From: Cocos nucifera
Taxonomy: Eukaryota; Streptophyta; Magnoliopsida; Arecales; Arecaceae
DNA: 64,000 bases
Direction of reading: 5' to 3'
NCBI GenBank assembly: GCA_006176705.1
Contig: QRFJ01000481.1
Span: 558,001 to 622,000, forward strand
Shown here: positions 1 through 10,939 of the stretch, piece after piece
How positions within the stretch are numbered: position 1 is the first letter of the stretch
Layout of the letters: each line of letters starts with the position of its first letter
The notes under the pieces: model-generated
Told to the model about the DNA's origin: nothing
Seen by the model: the letters and a program-made list of their open reading frames with translations, nothing else
The model's database searches: none
Program-made: the position numbers and the translations under genes

Positions 1-256
1 ACTACTTCCTTTGACCCCTCCTGCTCCCTCAATCATGGTGCCTCTATCAAGATCTTCTGCAGCCTCCTCCCTGATGGCAAGTCTATCACTATCAAATGTC
101 TCGACCTCCCCTCTCCTCCTCTTCCCCCGCCCCCCTCCTTTTGAGGTGCTTTGAATTCGAAGTCCATTGAATAAATTTTTTTTCCACATAGCTCCCTCCC
201 ACTTTTTTCCAAAACTCTACATGTCAAACGAAAGCTCTACCATGTAAAAGCTTCCA

Positions 257-261
<5 letters not shown>
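1..261. other. Anonymous C-rich sequence at left edge
   Basis: Pyrimidine-rich sequence. A plus-strand frame is open from base 1 to a TGA near 150 and ends in a proline-rich stretch, so it could be the tail of an exon or retroelement frame cut by the window edge. I recognise no domain. A minus-strand frame over 33-227 lies on the same C-rich tract and is probably a shadow. Confidence 0.2.

Positions 262-311
<50 letters not shown>
262..311. repeat. (AT)n microsatellite
   Basis: Uninterrupted alternating A/T dinucleotides, about 25 copies. Confidence 0.95.
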
Positions 312-315
<4 letters not shown>

Positions 316-419
316 TTAGATAAGGGGACAACCATCAGCTACCCTAATAAATTTCATTAAGATAAAGGTACCAATACAACCATCAGTTACCCCACCCTTC
401 TTTGCTATAAGGTGCACTA

Positions 420-1066
420 GGTATGTGCAATAGTACAATGTAGATGCGATGCACCAGATATTAGGGTAGATCCCTCCATTGAGGAATACAGATCACCCGC
501 CCAAGATCACAACAGCATCCAAGAAAGATAAATAATGATACCACACGAGAAAGAAAGAAAAAATACTATAAAATAAATATAATAAAATATATGTGGGTTT
601 GGCCTCAAGCTTAGCTACCTCCACAAGACATGTAAACTTCATTATGAGAGAGATAAAAATAAATAAATACAAGAAAAATTTACCACTCAATTCTTATATA
701 AGAATTTCTTAACAAGAAGTTTTAAAATACTCATAAAAGCTCTCTAAAATCTCTTAAGAAGTCTCTCAGCACCTCTAAGACATCACCAACTCTTCGATGT
801 AATAAACGGTTCATCAATCGAAGTTATATAGACTCTAGAATCACTGAAACTGTATTTTAATAGAAAAACAGAGCCCTAATCAAACTCAAAATTCCTCTAG
901 ACTATCCAATCATGATCGGCTCGAATCAAAGCCAACCGATTATGCAAAACTATCTCAGATGAAGGCTGATCGTGCCCAGATTCCTTCCTGACGGTTTGAT
1001 CATTACTACCTCACTCTTGAGCCCTCAGATCGTGATGTGATCCATGCACACAATATTGAGAACCAT
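420..1066 (-). mobile_element. Old copia LTR remnant related to the LTRs of element E
   Basis: Between roughly 540 and 760 the order of words (a GTGG...GCC...GCTxxCCTCCAC block, then GAGATA...ATACAAG, then CCACTC, then TTCTTAACAAGAAGTT) follows the LTRs at 51121 and 53592 in the same orientation, with many substitutions. The rest is too diverged for base-level alignment, and no TSD was found. Edges are approximate. Bases 312-419 hold nothing I recognise. Confidence 0.5.
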
Positions 1067-1089
1067 GGTACCGCTTTGATATCAATTAT

Positions 1090-1804
1090 TGTAACATCAC
1101 CATGGCATCACCTGGCTATAATACCACGTGTTGTGGAAATCCCTAATCTTTAGCATGGACCTAAGAAGATCTTTGACATTCTCTAAGAGTAACAAACCAT
1201 CGATCCACCAATTTAGATATGTGATAGGGCACCTCCCTCCTTAGGCTTGAGTGAGATGCCTCCCTTAGGATGGCAACTCTAGAGAGAAGAGAGAAGAGAG
1301 ATTGAGGAAGAAAATATCTATATTCTAATCCATGTTATAAAATTCTAATACAACCTATATATTTATACATAGCTATTAGGTCCGACCAAAAATCTTTTTG
1401 GCTAATCCAATACATGAAAGCACTCACCAAGCCCATGTACACCCATGTCTCCCATGCTCTCATCCTCTGGATCTAAATCCGACCCATACATAAGTTAGCC
1501 ACCTTAAGATTTTATTGGATCAGGCCTTAAGACCCAAACAGAAAACTCCATCTAGCTTTATTTGCCACCGTCAAGCCAACTCTATCAGTAGCTGAGCTGG
1601 CTCGACTGTATTTGGTCCGAACCCTATCTTCTGTCTATCTGAAATAGTCGGCTCAACTACATCACGAGTCGGCTTGGTCTCAACCCAAGCTGGCTCGATT
1701 GCATAATCGAGCCAGCCTGTGTATCAATCTCTTATCTTGGCTGATTCTTCTTATGGCTTTGGTCCTTTACTCCACCTTATGTCCCAGCTTTTTGGAACAC
1801 CTAC
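1090..1804 (-). repeat. Element B, 3' LTR, first part
   Basis: Matches 14602 onward. It begins TGTAACATCACC and is interrupted after 1804 by element A. The last five bases, CCTAC, are the left copy of A's target-site duplication. The remaining 178 bp resume at 5232. Confidence 0.85.
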
Positions 1805-2686
1805 TGTAGGTGGTGTGGTGCTCCCAAGCCTTGAAAGGCCACGGGCAGAGTCAGGGTGAGGGCTCCGGATAGGCTAGGATAGGTGTGGTCCTAGGGCTAA
1901 GATAGATATTATCCTAGAATGGAGGTGGTATGTAGCTCTCCACGGGCTTGACGTTTGGGTATTGAGGGCCTCAAGGAGCTTGGTTGGTGCTTCGAAGATC
2001 TGAAATTCAAGGTGGAGCAAGAAACCAAAGCTGAAGAATCAAGACTGTAGAAAGAATATTTTCTGCAAATTAGCAGGCTTAGTCTAAAACTGGATCGACT
2101 AAGTCTCAGAGCACAGGCAAAATAGAAAGGTTGAGTTTTGGAACTACAGACACGGCATAGAACTGGGCCGACTTAGTTTTAGACTAAGCCAACCTAGTGG
2201 AACTTAGCCAGCTCAAGGCTAAGACTAAGCCGACTTAGTGCGCAGGCAGAATTATGTGAGGGTCTATTTTGGACTAAGGTCTAAATTGATTCTAGGGGTC
2301 TTAAAGCCTGGTTTGAGAGATCTTAAGGGGCTAATTCATGTATGAATTGAGATTAGATCCAGGGGATGAGAGCATGTGAGACTTGGGCTCGATGAGTGCT
2401 TTCATGTATTGGGTTAGCCTAAGAAAGTTTTTAAGCTGTGGTTTATTAGGGTTCGTGTGAAAATTCTAGGATATATAAATCAGGACATTGTAACTTTTAC
2501 AAAAGAAGAAGGGAATACAATTGAGCTTTTCTTCCTAACTCTCTTCTCTCTTCTCTCTGATTCTAACATCAAAACTCTAGCTTCTCTCATCTTTCTTAGA
2601 TCTTCTTTAGTTTGCTGGATTAACACCTAGGTTCATGCAAGAGATCGAATATATGGCTATGGCTCTAAGTAGCCGTAGGAACAATA
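1805..2686 (+). repeat. Element A, 5' LTR
   Basis: Begins TGTAGGTGGTG and ends AACAATA, where the expected terminal CA has become TA. It aligns end to end with 4345-5226. TCTTCTCTCTTCTCTCT-type pyrimidine tracts lie near its 3' end. Confidence 0.92.
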
Positions 2687-2688
2687 AT

Positions 2689-2700
2689 TGGTATCAGAGC
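2689..2700 (+). promoter_or_regulatory. Element A primer binding site
   Basis: TGGTATCAGAGC, the complement of the 3' end of plant initiator tRNA-Met, lies two bases after the 5' LTR. It would prime minus-strand DNA synthesis. Confidence 0.9.
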
Positions 2701-2875
2701 AAGGTTGAGCGTGAAGGAGGAAGAAGATCAATTTTCAACAGAGATCAGCAGTGAGATTCAGATCTAAAGGCTTTCTCCAGGCTTCATGAGGAAGAAAGAG
2801 ATCACAAGACTGCTGTCCACCATCCCTAGTCAAGATATTTCTTAGATCTATCTATTTGCTATTATTTGATTCGGA

Positions 2876-3751
2876 TTGATCATGGAGAACAGCAAATTGA
2901 AGATAGGATTAAAGAAGTTTGATGAAAAAAAAATTTTCACCATGTGGATGGTAAGGATGAAGGATCTGCTAGTTCAGATGAGGTTGGATGCGGCCTTGAA
3001 AGATAGGTCAGAGGAGATCACAGACAAGGAGTGGGTGTCCTTGGAGAAAAGAGCACGTGCCATAATTAGGGCTTGTTTAGCGGATGAGATTTTGTATGGT
3101 GTGTTGGAGGAGAGAATGCCTAAGGGATTATGGTCGAGGTTGCAGCAGTTATACATGGGGAAGAACATGTGCAACAAATTAATGTTGAAGAAGCAACTGT
3201 ATAGCCTTCGGATGCAGGAGGGCGAGGATGTTACGAGGCATATTCAGCAGTTCGATCGGATGAATATGGACTTGCTCAATATAGGGATGGATTTAGAAGA
3301 GGAGGACAAGAGTCTATTATTGCTGTGTTGGCTACTCAGGAACTTCGATCCGTTGGTAACAACTTTGCTGTATGGTAAAGAGATACTGGTGTACGAGAAG
3401 ATCGTATCAGTACTCAGGTCCAACGAGCAGCGAGAATGGATAATGAAGAGGAAGGTCATCTAGGAGAGTCTTGTGGTTTCAGAGAAGCACAGGAAAGGAA
3501 AGAAGAAGAGCAAACAGAGGGCCAGCAAGGGGTCCAAGAGATGCTTCAAGTGCAGAGAAGTAGGACACTTTAAGCGAGAGTATTCGCTTTGAAAGAAGTG
3601 CAAGAGAGGAGAAAGCTTGGATTTCATCAGTACAGTCACTGAAAGTGAAGATTCGGATGAAATTTTGGTGGTCTCGAAGGAGCCCGCAGGGTGCGATGTA
3701 TCTGAGAGGTTTCGAACATGTCTGCGGAGTGAAGAGGATTCGAAGGGGTAG
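2876..3751 (+). pseudogene. gag: Element A gag (UBN2-like), with two in-frame stops
   Basis: The frame opens at ATG 2876 (a second Met follows two codons later) and runs 195 codons to TAG at 3461. It continues in the same frame through a basic linker and a zinc knuckle at about 3544-3583, to TGA at 3590, and on to TAG at 3749. The first part has the helical look of copia UBN2-type gag, with a W at the start of the domain and an LY-x3-LY-x2-L stretch. The knuckle reads C-x2-C-x4-H-x4-Y, so its last cysteine is lost. Gag would form the particle that packages the RNA. No protease motif follows. Confidence 0.8.
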
Positions 3752-4344
3752 TGATGGTGTTCGAGGTACAGCGGCAGGCCCAACAGCACAGCATTGGATG
3801 GTTGACCTCAGAGGACTCGGAGACAGAGTCGGCTTCTATAGCATCAGGAGAACTTCAGCTCTAGGTGGAGCACTGGGCAGAGGTGGCTTCACAGGTGGAG
3901 GGAGCTGTGACATGGGTTCAGAGCAGGGGATGCAGAGGAAGGACCTATATCCCAGCACTAGTGCCGAGGCTGTACAGATCCAGATGGAGAGGATTGTGCA
4001 GGGAGATAGGCATGGCTCTGAGGGAATAGTGTCAGGTGGAGCATCAGGATATGCGGCGAGTGCCGATAAAGGAATGTTGTATGATCTCTAGGGAAGTCCC
4101 AAACAAGTGATGCAGCTGTCAAGCAAAAGGATACTTACAACTCCAAAGGTGGTGCAGAGAAACAAGCCAAGAACTTCAGCGGTGGAGGCAGTCATCCTGA
4201 AGGCCTCAAAGAGAGCTCAGCAGCTGAAGAAGAATGATAGTGGCAAGATGAGCATGAGAGGCTATTAGGACATGCAGGGACAGCAAGATCGTGCAGAAAA
4301 ATGTTGCTAGGTGTGCGAAGGCTTAGGTGTATCAAGATGGAGAT
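3752..4344 (+). other. Element A interior without pol
   Basis: A G/A-rich stretch between the gag remnant and the 3' LTR. A 148-codon open frame (3645-4091) crosses it in a different frame from gag and has no recognisable domain. The reverse complement of 5410-6090 in element B is homologous, which shows that the segment belongs to the family and is not a deletion scar unique to A. Just before the LTR is a purine-rich run, likely the polypurine tract. Confidence 0.6.
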
Positions 4345-5226
4345 TATAGATGGTGTGGTGCTCCCAAACCTTGGAAGGTCACAAGTGAAGCCAGGGTGAG
4401 GACTCCGGAGAGGCTAGGATAGGTGTGGTCCTAGGGCTAGGATAGGAGTTATCCTAGAGTGGAGGCAGCATGTAGCTCTCCACGGGCTTGAGGTCTGGGT
4501 ATTGAGAGCCTCAAGAGGCTTGGTTGGTGCTTCGAAGATCTGAAATTCAAGATGGAGCAAGAAACCAAAGTCGGAGAATCAAGACTGCAAAAAGGATATT
4601 TTTTGCAGGTTAGCCGGCTCAGTCCAAAACTAGATTGGCTAAGTCTCAGAGCACAGACAAAATAGAAAGATCGAGTTTTGGAACTGCAGGCATGGTACAG
4701 AATTGGATCGACTTAGTTTCAGACTGAGCCAACCCAGTGGAACTTAGCCGGCTTAGTGCTGAGATTGAGCCGGCTCAGTGCACGGGCAGAGTTATGCGAG
4801 GGTCTATTTTGGGCTAAGGTCTGGATTGATCCTAGGGGTCTTAAGGCCTAGTTTGAGAGGTCTTAAGAGGGCTAATTCATGTATGGATTGGGATTAGATC
4901 CAATGGATGAGAGCATATGAGACTTAGGCTCGGTGAGTGCTTTCATGTATTGGGTTAGCCTAAGAAAGTTTTTAAGCTATGGTTTATTAGGGTTCATATG
5001 GAAACTCTAGGTATATAAACCAGGATATTGTAACTTTTACAAAAGAAGAAAGAAATACAATTGAGCTTTTCTCCCTAACTTTCTTCTCTCTTCTCTCTGG
5101 TTTCAATACCAAAACTCTAACTTCTCTCATCTTTCTTAGATCTTCTTCAGTTTGCTGGATTAACACCCAGGTTCATGCAAGAGATCGAATTTATGGCTAT
5201 GGCTCCGAGCAGCCATAGGAACAACA
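4345..5226 (+). repeat. Element A, 3' LTR
   Basis: Begins TATAGATGGTG (the terminal TG is mutated to TA) and ends GAACAACA. It is followed by the CCTAC duplication. It is visibly diverged from the 5' LTR by scattered, mostly transition differences, so the insertion is not recent. Confidence 0.9.
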
Positions 5227-5231
5227 CCTAC

Positions 5232-5409
5232 CAAAGCCCTCAAGGTTCTCACACCTGAATCTCGAGCTCGTGCAGGACTACACGCAGCCTTCTCTCTAGA
5301 ACAACTTCTATCCTAGTCCTAGGACTTACACCCATCCTAGACTCTCAGAGCCAACACCCTGGCTCTTCTTGTGGCCTCCCAAAGCTTGGAAGCACCATAA
5401 ATACTAACA
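5232..5409 (-). repeat. Element B, 3' LTR, second part
   Basis: Continues the LTR interrupted at 1804 and ends TACTAACA. It matches 15319-15496 of the right LTR. In element orientation this is the start of the 3' LTR, and the adjoining 5410-5425 reads as a purine-rich tract on the minus strand. Confidence 0.85.
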
Positions 5410-6097
5410 ATCTCTATCTTGGTGCCCCAAGTCTTGGCAAACCCTGGCAATATTCTCCTGCACAATCCCACTGTCGCTGCACACCTTGACAGCCTCTTAT
5501 GCAAACATCGCCTCCGCCAATCCTTTCAGCTATTGTGCACCCTTGAATATCTTTGGGATTACCGCCTCCACCACTGAAGATCTTGGCTTGCACCTATGCA
5601 CTACCCTGAGAATTGTAGGAATCCTTTTGCTTGACAGCTGTATCAATTATCCTAGACTTTCCTTGAGATCCCGCAGCATTCCTAGACTGGCACTCGCTAC
5701 ATATGCTAACACGGTCTCCTTAAAACTTTGCCAATCTTTCCCGCACGTGCCGCTCCACCTAGAACTATGCATCTCTGATGTTGGTGCTAGGATATTGGTC
5801 CTCCTATACTCTTCTGCTCTGAACTCGTATCACATCTCCACCGGTGAAGCCACCTCTATCTGGTGCTCGACCTAAAATTAAAGTCCATTTAATTCCATAG
5901 AAGCTAACTTTATAATCGAGTCTTCCGAGGTGAACCACTCAATGCTGCACCTCGAACACCATCGCTATCTCTTCAGATCCTTCATACTCTGTAGATCCCT
6001 TCGAAGCCATCTCGAATACCTTCGCAATTCGCTGGCACCTTTGAAACCTAAAAGCTCATCCAATTCTTTAAAATCGATGACTAAACCCTAGAAAATT
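5410..6097 (-). pseudogene. Element B interior, 3' portion (decayed)
   Basis: Read on the minus strand this is homologous to 3700-4344 of element A. Both contain the words GAGAGGCT, GTGCAG and TGTTGCTAG/TATTGCCAGG in the same order before the LTR. No intact frame. A 129-codon plus-strand frame (5486-5875) runs antisense and is probably chance. The segment ends where element C inserted. Confidence 0.6.
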
Positions 6098-7481
6098 TGG
6101 TGTGGACACCAAAGCCATTAGAAGTCGGCAACATAATTTAGATTCAATTTGGATTGAAAAGGCCACATCAAAATAACTCTACTTCAGTTATTTTGTTTCA
6201 GTCCTTTTGATTTAATCAATTAGTTCTTTTGATGCATTTCATTTTGGATCCATAAGACCATACTTGGGTTTATTTTGGATTGAGCCTTATTTGAAAAGAG
6301 ACCATCATAAAGAAGCAAGCTTGGTCCATATCATCTTTGGAGCCACCACCCTCCACACATCCAGGAAGAAAATACACATGCCAGCATGTGCCATGCCCAA
6401 GGATCCTCATGCCAAGTTGTGCCAAGCATCAAGCACCCACATGGAGTTTTTTTTCTTCCCTAGGATTCCTTAAGAGTTCTTAATTTCTTACATATTTTGT
6501 TAAAAGACTAATTTCTTCCCTATGGTTCTATAAAAAATAGATATAATATATTATTATATTTGAAAACCATACATAATATTTTACTTTTTTGTTGAAAGGA
6601 TTGATTTTTTTTCTTGTAAAGAAAATAGGATTCCTAAAGAAATAAGACCCCTAGGGTCCTATATAAATTTATGTATTTTTCATGAATGAGAAAATGAATG
6701 AAAGAATCACTTTACAATTTCCATAAATACTTGTATTGGTCACTCCGAGATGGAGAGGATGTGAGATCCAAAATCGCCCCACGAGGGGAGGATGTGAGGC
6801 CCATCTTTTTCTATCTATTTAATCTTCATTTTTCTGAGATTCAGTGTTCCTACGATCTTGATTTATCTTCACCATCTACCTACACAAACCTATTCCACCA
6901 AAAAATGATCTATCTCCTCCAAAATTTTCATCTATCATGCAGAGAGAGAAAGAGTGATCTATTATTCTACAAATCAAATATTGACAAGGACATTCGTTCT
7001 TTCTCAAATGATCTTTGATTTTGATTTTTTTTTAGATCTGATGTTGGTAAAGACCCAGTTCTTTATCTATAGATCTGCTTGGTTAAAAGATTAAGAGCCT
7101 TAATCAGGGTAGTTTCTTAACTACCACAATCCGAATTCTTCTTATCTTTTTTTGGATTTTCTTGCAGGCTTAATTTCTTGCTATCCTTCATTCCATTTAT
7201 ATTTTTTTTTGTAATTATTCATGAGCATGTTTAATTTCTGCTATCTATCTATTTACTTGATTATTGCTAGTTATTTACTGATCTCTAAAATGGCATTCAT
7301 CGGCATCATTTAGATTGATCGTGCTTTGATTCTATGTCAATCAATCACGCCTCCTGAGCAGGATATAGACAACTATACTGTCTGTCCTGAAAATAATATA
7401 CCATGATCGGACATGATTTATTGTTGATGAACGGAAGGAAGCTTGGTCTTTTTTTTTTTTTTTTTAGACTATCCCGCATCA
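6098..7481 (+). repeat. Element C, 5' LTR
   Basis: Starts TGGTGTGGACACC and ends CCCGCATCA; 1384 bp. It contains TATA-like CCTATATAAA near 6658, a plausible LTR promoter, and a T-run at about 7449-7465 that is interrupted in the 3' LTR. ORFs inside it are non-functional. Confidence 0.93.
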
Positions 7482-7484
7482 ATT

Positions 7485-7496
7485 TGGTATCAGAGC
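7485..7496 (+). promoter_or_regulatory. Element C primer binding site
   Basis: TGGTATCAGAGC three bases after the LTR, complementary to the initiator tRNA-Met 3' end. Confidence 0.9.
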
Positions 7497-7636
7497 TGGA
7501 TTGGTTAGGGCTTTAGTTTAAATTCTATAATTTAAAATTTCTACAAGTTAAATTTTTATATTTTAAATTTTATAATTTACTTTCTAGCATTTTTTTTTCT
7601 TTCTTACTGCATCTTATTCCTGCATCCTGGACTTGC

Positions 7637-8674
7637 ATGACCACTAGATCAGGTACCCAATACCAACGTCCTACTTTTCCACCCAGTACCAATATGGATC
7701 TTAATACAGCAGCCATCATTAATGCCCTGATTGAGAAGTTTGATGACATGAAAGATTTTATGAAAATCATGAGTGAAAAAATAACAGTACTAGAAAAAGC
7801 TAGATAAAGATAACCTGAACCTGAGTCTCCCCAACTACCTACAGGATAGAGAAGAAGGAACCTCGACCTAGATCGACCTATAGCAGCATGCCCCCACCAT
7901 AACCAGTTCGACTAGGATGAGCATGTCCTTAGGAATGTGAAGATCGAAGCTCCAAGTTTTGATAATTATCTAGATCCGAGAGAGTACCTAGATTGAAAAT
8001 CGAACATGGACCACTATCTTGGATGGTACGAAATGTCTGAAGCAAGAAGAGTTAGGTTTGCTAGGATGAAGTTGGTTAGGCAAGTCCTACTTTATTGAAA
8101 AAGTGTTGAATATCTTCTCAATCAGAGAAGATAAGATCCGATAGAAACCTGGGATGAAATGAAGGAGAAACTCAAAGAAAATTACCTTCCCACCTCCTAC
8201 CAACAAAGACTTTTAGATCAATAGCAGAGAATTACTCAAAAAAAATAGATCAATCACAGAGTACATCATGAGATTTGATGCGTACCTCATGAGATGTGGA
8301 GTAATCGAAGATAGGATTATTATCTTATCTAGATTTAGAGCTAGATTACAAGAGGATATTCAGTGTAAGCTCTTTTTGCGAGAGGTAATCATTTTAGAAT
8401 AAGCTTATCAACTTGCCCTAGACTCTGAAAGATTTTTTAGGTATTCGACCATCCATCATCTTGAACCGAGCCGAGTAACCCCTTTTGGATTGAGATCCAA
8501 TACTACCTAGGCTCCTAGTAATGGACCTCCACCTACAAATTCTATTATGAGAAAAGAAGATAAAGAAAAAAAATTATAGGAGAGTTATCTAAAAAAAATA
8601 GTTCTCGATCCCACTACTTCAAGTGCCATGGTTATGGTCATTTTGCTGCACAATGCCCCAATCGATCTTTATTT
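7637..8674 (+). pseudogene. gag: Element C gag with broken zinc knuckle
   Basis: Opens at ATG 7637 with a short acidic N-terminal region and is closed by TAA at about 7805. The retrotransposon gag core then follows in pieces, around 7990-8460, with the W-DEMKEKLKE and YLPTSY-type motifs of plant chromovirus gag. A knuckle at 8615-8656 reads Y-x2-C-x4-H-x4-C, so its first cysteine is replaced by tyrosine. Several stops look like tryptophan or glutamine codons changed by single transitions, for example TAG at 8222. It would have assembled the virus-like particle. Confidence 0.75.
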
Positions 8675-9571
8675 GTGGAAGAATTAGAAGAAAAAACTCT
8701 AAAAAATATGGAGAAGAAAGTTTATGAAGCTGATCTAGACTTAGTTGAGCAGTTTGAGAGTACTGAGGACATCCTAAATTTTATTACATCAGAGTCAAAT
8801 CTTAGGCTTGGAGTCATTAGGTATGTTCTAGCACAAACTAAGAAGAGTGAAGACTGGCATAGGATCTTTATTTTTCATAACTTCATAAAATTTAGCGATA
8901 AAATTTATAAGATGATCATTGATAGCGATAGTTGTATCAATGCCATCTCCACCGACATGATTAAGCAATTAAAATTAGCTCTTGTAGATCATCCCAGTCC
9001 ATACCATGTGTCTTGGATAGATTCCTCTATTTCCATCAAACTTAGATGTCGTGTTCCCATCCAGCTCCATTCTTATCAGGATCATGTTTGGTGCGATGTC
9101 TCACCCATGAAAGTCGAAAGTATCATATTAGATCGGCCTTGGCTGTTTGACAATGATGTTACGATTTATGGCCAAACCAACTCCTATAGTTTCACTCATA
9201 AGGGTAAGAAGATCATGATCAATCCTTCCCCACCTAAGGCTTCCAATAGAAAGATAGGCGATGGACCAAAAGAAAACATCAAAAAAAAAAGCCTCCATCT
9301 AATAGGTGCTAAGAAATTAGAGATGACTGTGAGTAAAAGATCACCAGTTTGGATGCTTGCTGTGAGAGAAGTTCGTGAAGACCCTAAGATGGATCATCCC
9401 AAGGAAGTAGTCAGCTTTCTTAGTGAATTTTGTGATGTCTTTCTTGAAGATCTCTCAGATCACTTACCACCCATGAGAAACATTCCGTATGCCATTGATT
9501 TGGTACCTGGATCTATCCTACGCAATTTGCCTCATTATAGGTTGAACTCCACTGAGCATGCTACGCTATAA
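8675..9571 (+). pseudogene. Element C aspartic protease and linker to reverse transcriptase
   Basis: A 298-codon open stretch, the longest surviving part of the polyprotein. Residues 80-90 hold the protease site as I-I-D-S-D-S-C, where the family has D-S/T-G, so glycine 85 is replaced by aspartate. Residues 240-298 lead into the reverse transcriptase with the ...LPPMR...IDLVPG pattern typical of plant gypsy pol. The ATG at 8675 is probably not a genuine start, because gag and pol of these elements are normally one frame. It ends at TAA 9569-9571. Confidence 0.75.
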
Positions 9572-10860
9572 AGGCAAGTTGGAGAGATGATAAAAAAAAG
9601 ATTCATGAGAGAGAGTTTAAGTTCTTGTGCAGTTCCTGCACTATTGACTCCAAAAAAGGATGAAACATAAAGAATGTGCATAGATTATCATGCCATTAAC
9701 AAGATCACTATCAAGTACCATTTTTTTATTTTTAGATTAGATGACATGCTAGATATGATGGCTGAAGCCACTATTTTTTCTAAGATTGATCTCAAGAGTG
9801 GTTACCATCAAGTAAGGATTAGATCGGAAGATGAGTGAAAAACTGCTTTTAAGATGAAAGATGATTTATATGAGTGAATGGTGATGCTATTTGGATTATC
9901 TAATACCCCTAGTACTTTCATAAGATTGATGACCCAAGTACTATGATCGTTTATAGGAGTATTTATAGTCGTGTACTTTGATGACATTTTGATCTATAGT
10001 CAAACTAGGGAGGACCATCTAGATCATCTCTAAAATATCTGCCAAGTCCTCAGAATAGAAAGTCTGTATATCAATCCTAAGAAATGTGCTTTCATGATGG
10101 ATCGTATCAACTTCTTAGATTTTATTGTTACTCTCGATGGTGTGTCTGTCGATCCTGAAAAGATTAAAGCAATAGTTGAGTGGCCGGTATCCAAGGGTGT
10201 GCATGACGTGCGAAGTTTTCATGGATTAGCAATCTTTTATCATAGGTTCATAAAAGGGTTTAGCACCATAACCACTCCCATCACTGATTGTATTAGAAAA
10301 GGAGATTTTGAATGGACTAAGACAGCCAATAAAGCCTTCCTAAACATTAAGGACAAAATGACCCATGCCCTAGTCCTATGTTTACCTGATTTTTTTCAAG
10401 ATTTTTGAAGTAGCATGCGATGCATCAGGAGTTGAGATTGGTGGTGTCCTTAGTCAAGAAGATCATCCGGTAGCATATTTTAGCAAAAAACTTAACGATT
10501 CTAAACTAAAGTATTCTACCTATGATAAGGAGTTTTATACGGTAGTCCAAGCCCTAAGATACTGAAGACATTACCTACTACTACAAGAATTTATTTTATA
10601 CTTAGATCATGAAGCCCTCCGATTTCTGAATTTTTAAAAGAAACTAAATCATAGACATGGTAGGTGGGTCGAGTTTTTGTAAGCCTATACTTTTGTTTTA
10701 AAATACTATGCGGGTGTAGAGAATCGCACTGCTGATGTCCTAAGTCATCATCATACTTTGTTGTCCACCATTAGTGAGAGGTTGTTGGTTTTGATAAGAT
10801 TAAAGAAGATTATGAGGAGTGTCCAGATTTCGGCAGCATACTTATCATTTTACGAAAAGG
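9572..10860 (+). pseudogene. pol: Element C reverse transcriptase and RNase H (interrupted)
   Basis: Reverse transcriptase palm and fingers run from about 9590 to 10390, with K-D-G/E-x-[17 protein letters not shown] and Y-F-D-D (9974-9985) motifs. RNase H runs about 10420-10830, with the initial D in V-A-C-D-A-S and the YSTYDKE motif visible. In-frame stops occur at many points, mostly TGA and TAG at positions where tryptophan or glutamine is usual. Only the 10094-10408 stretch stays open for 100 codons. It would copy RNA into DNA. Confidence 0.85.
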
Positions 10861-10939
10861 ACCATCTAGAGAATATAATGAATATACCCTTCAGGATGGT
10901 TACTTGTTTAGAGGAGCTAGGCTGTGTGTTCCTCGTACA

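Larger units (their letters stand above)
1805..5226 (+). mobile_element. Element A: gag-only copia-like LTR retrotransposon (TR-GAG type)
   Basis: Two 882-bp LTRs enclose a 1658-bp interior. CCTAC is duplicated at 1800-1804 and 5227-5231. The interior has a PBS, a decayed gag frame and about 590 bp without recognisable coding, and no protease, integrase, reverse transcriptase or RNase H. Terminal-repeat retrotransposons carrying only gag are a known class of plant non-autonomous copia elements, and this copy fits that description. It is inserted in the LTR of its relative B, in the opposite orientation. Confidence 0.88.

Noticed and set aside
3645..4091. 148-codon frame in element A as a separate gene
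   Set aside because: Glycine/arginine-rich, different frame from gag, no motif, and not open in the homologous part of B.
5486..5875. 129-codon plus-strand frame in element B
   Set aside because: Antisense to the decayed interior of B and not matched by an open frame in A.
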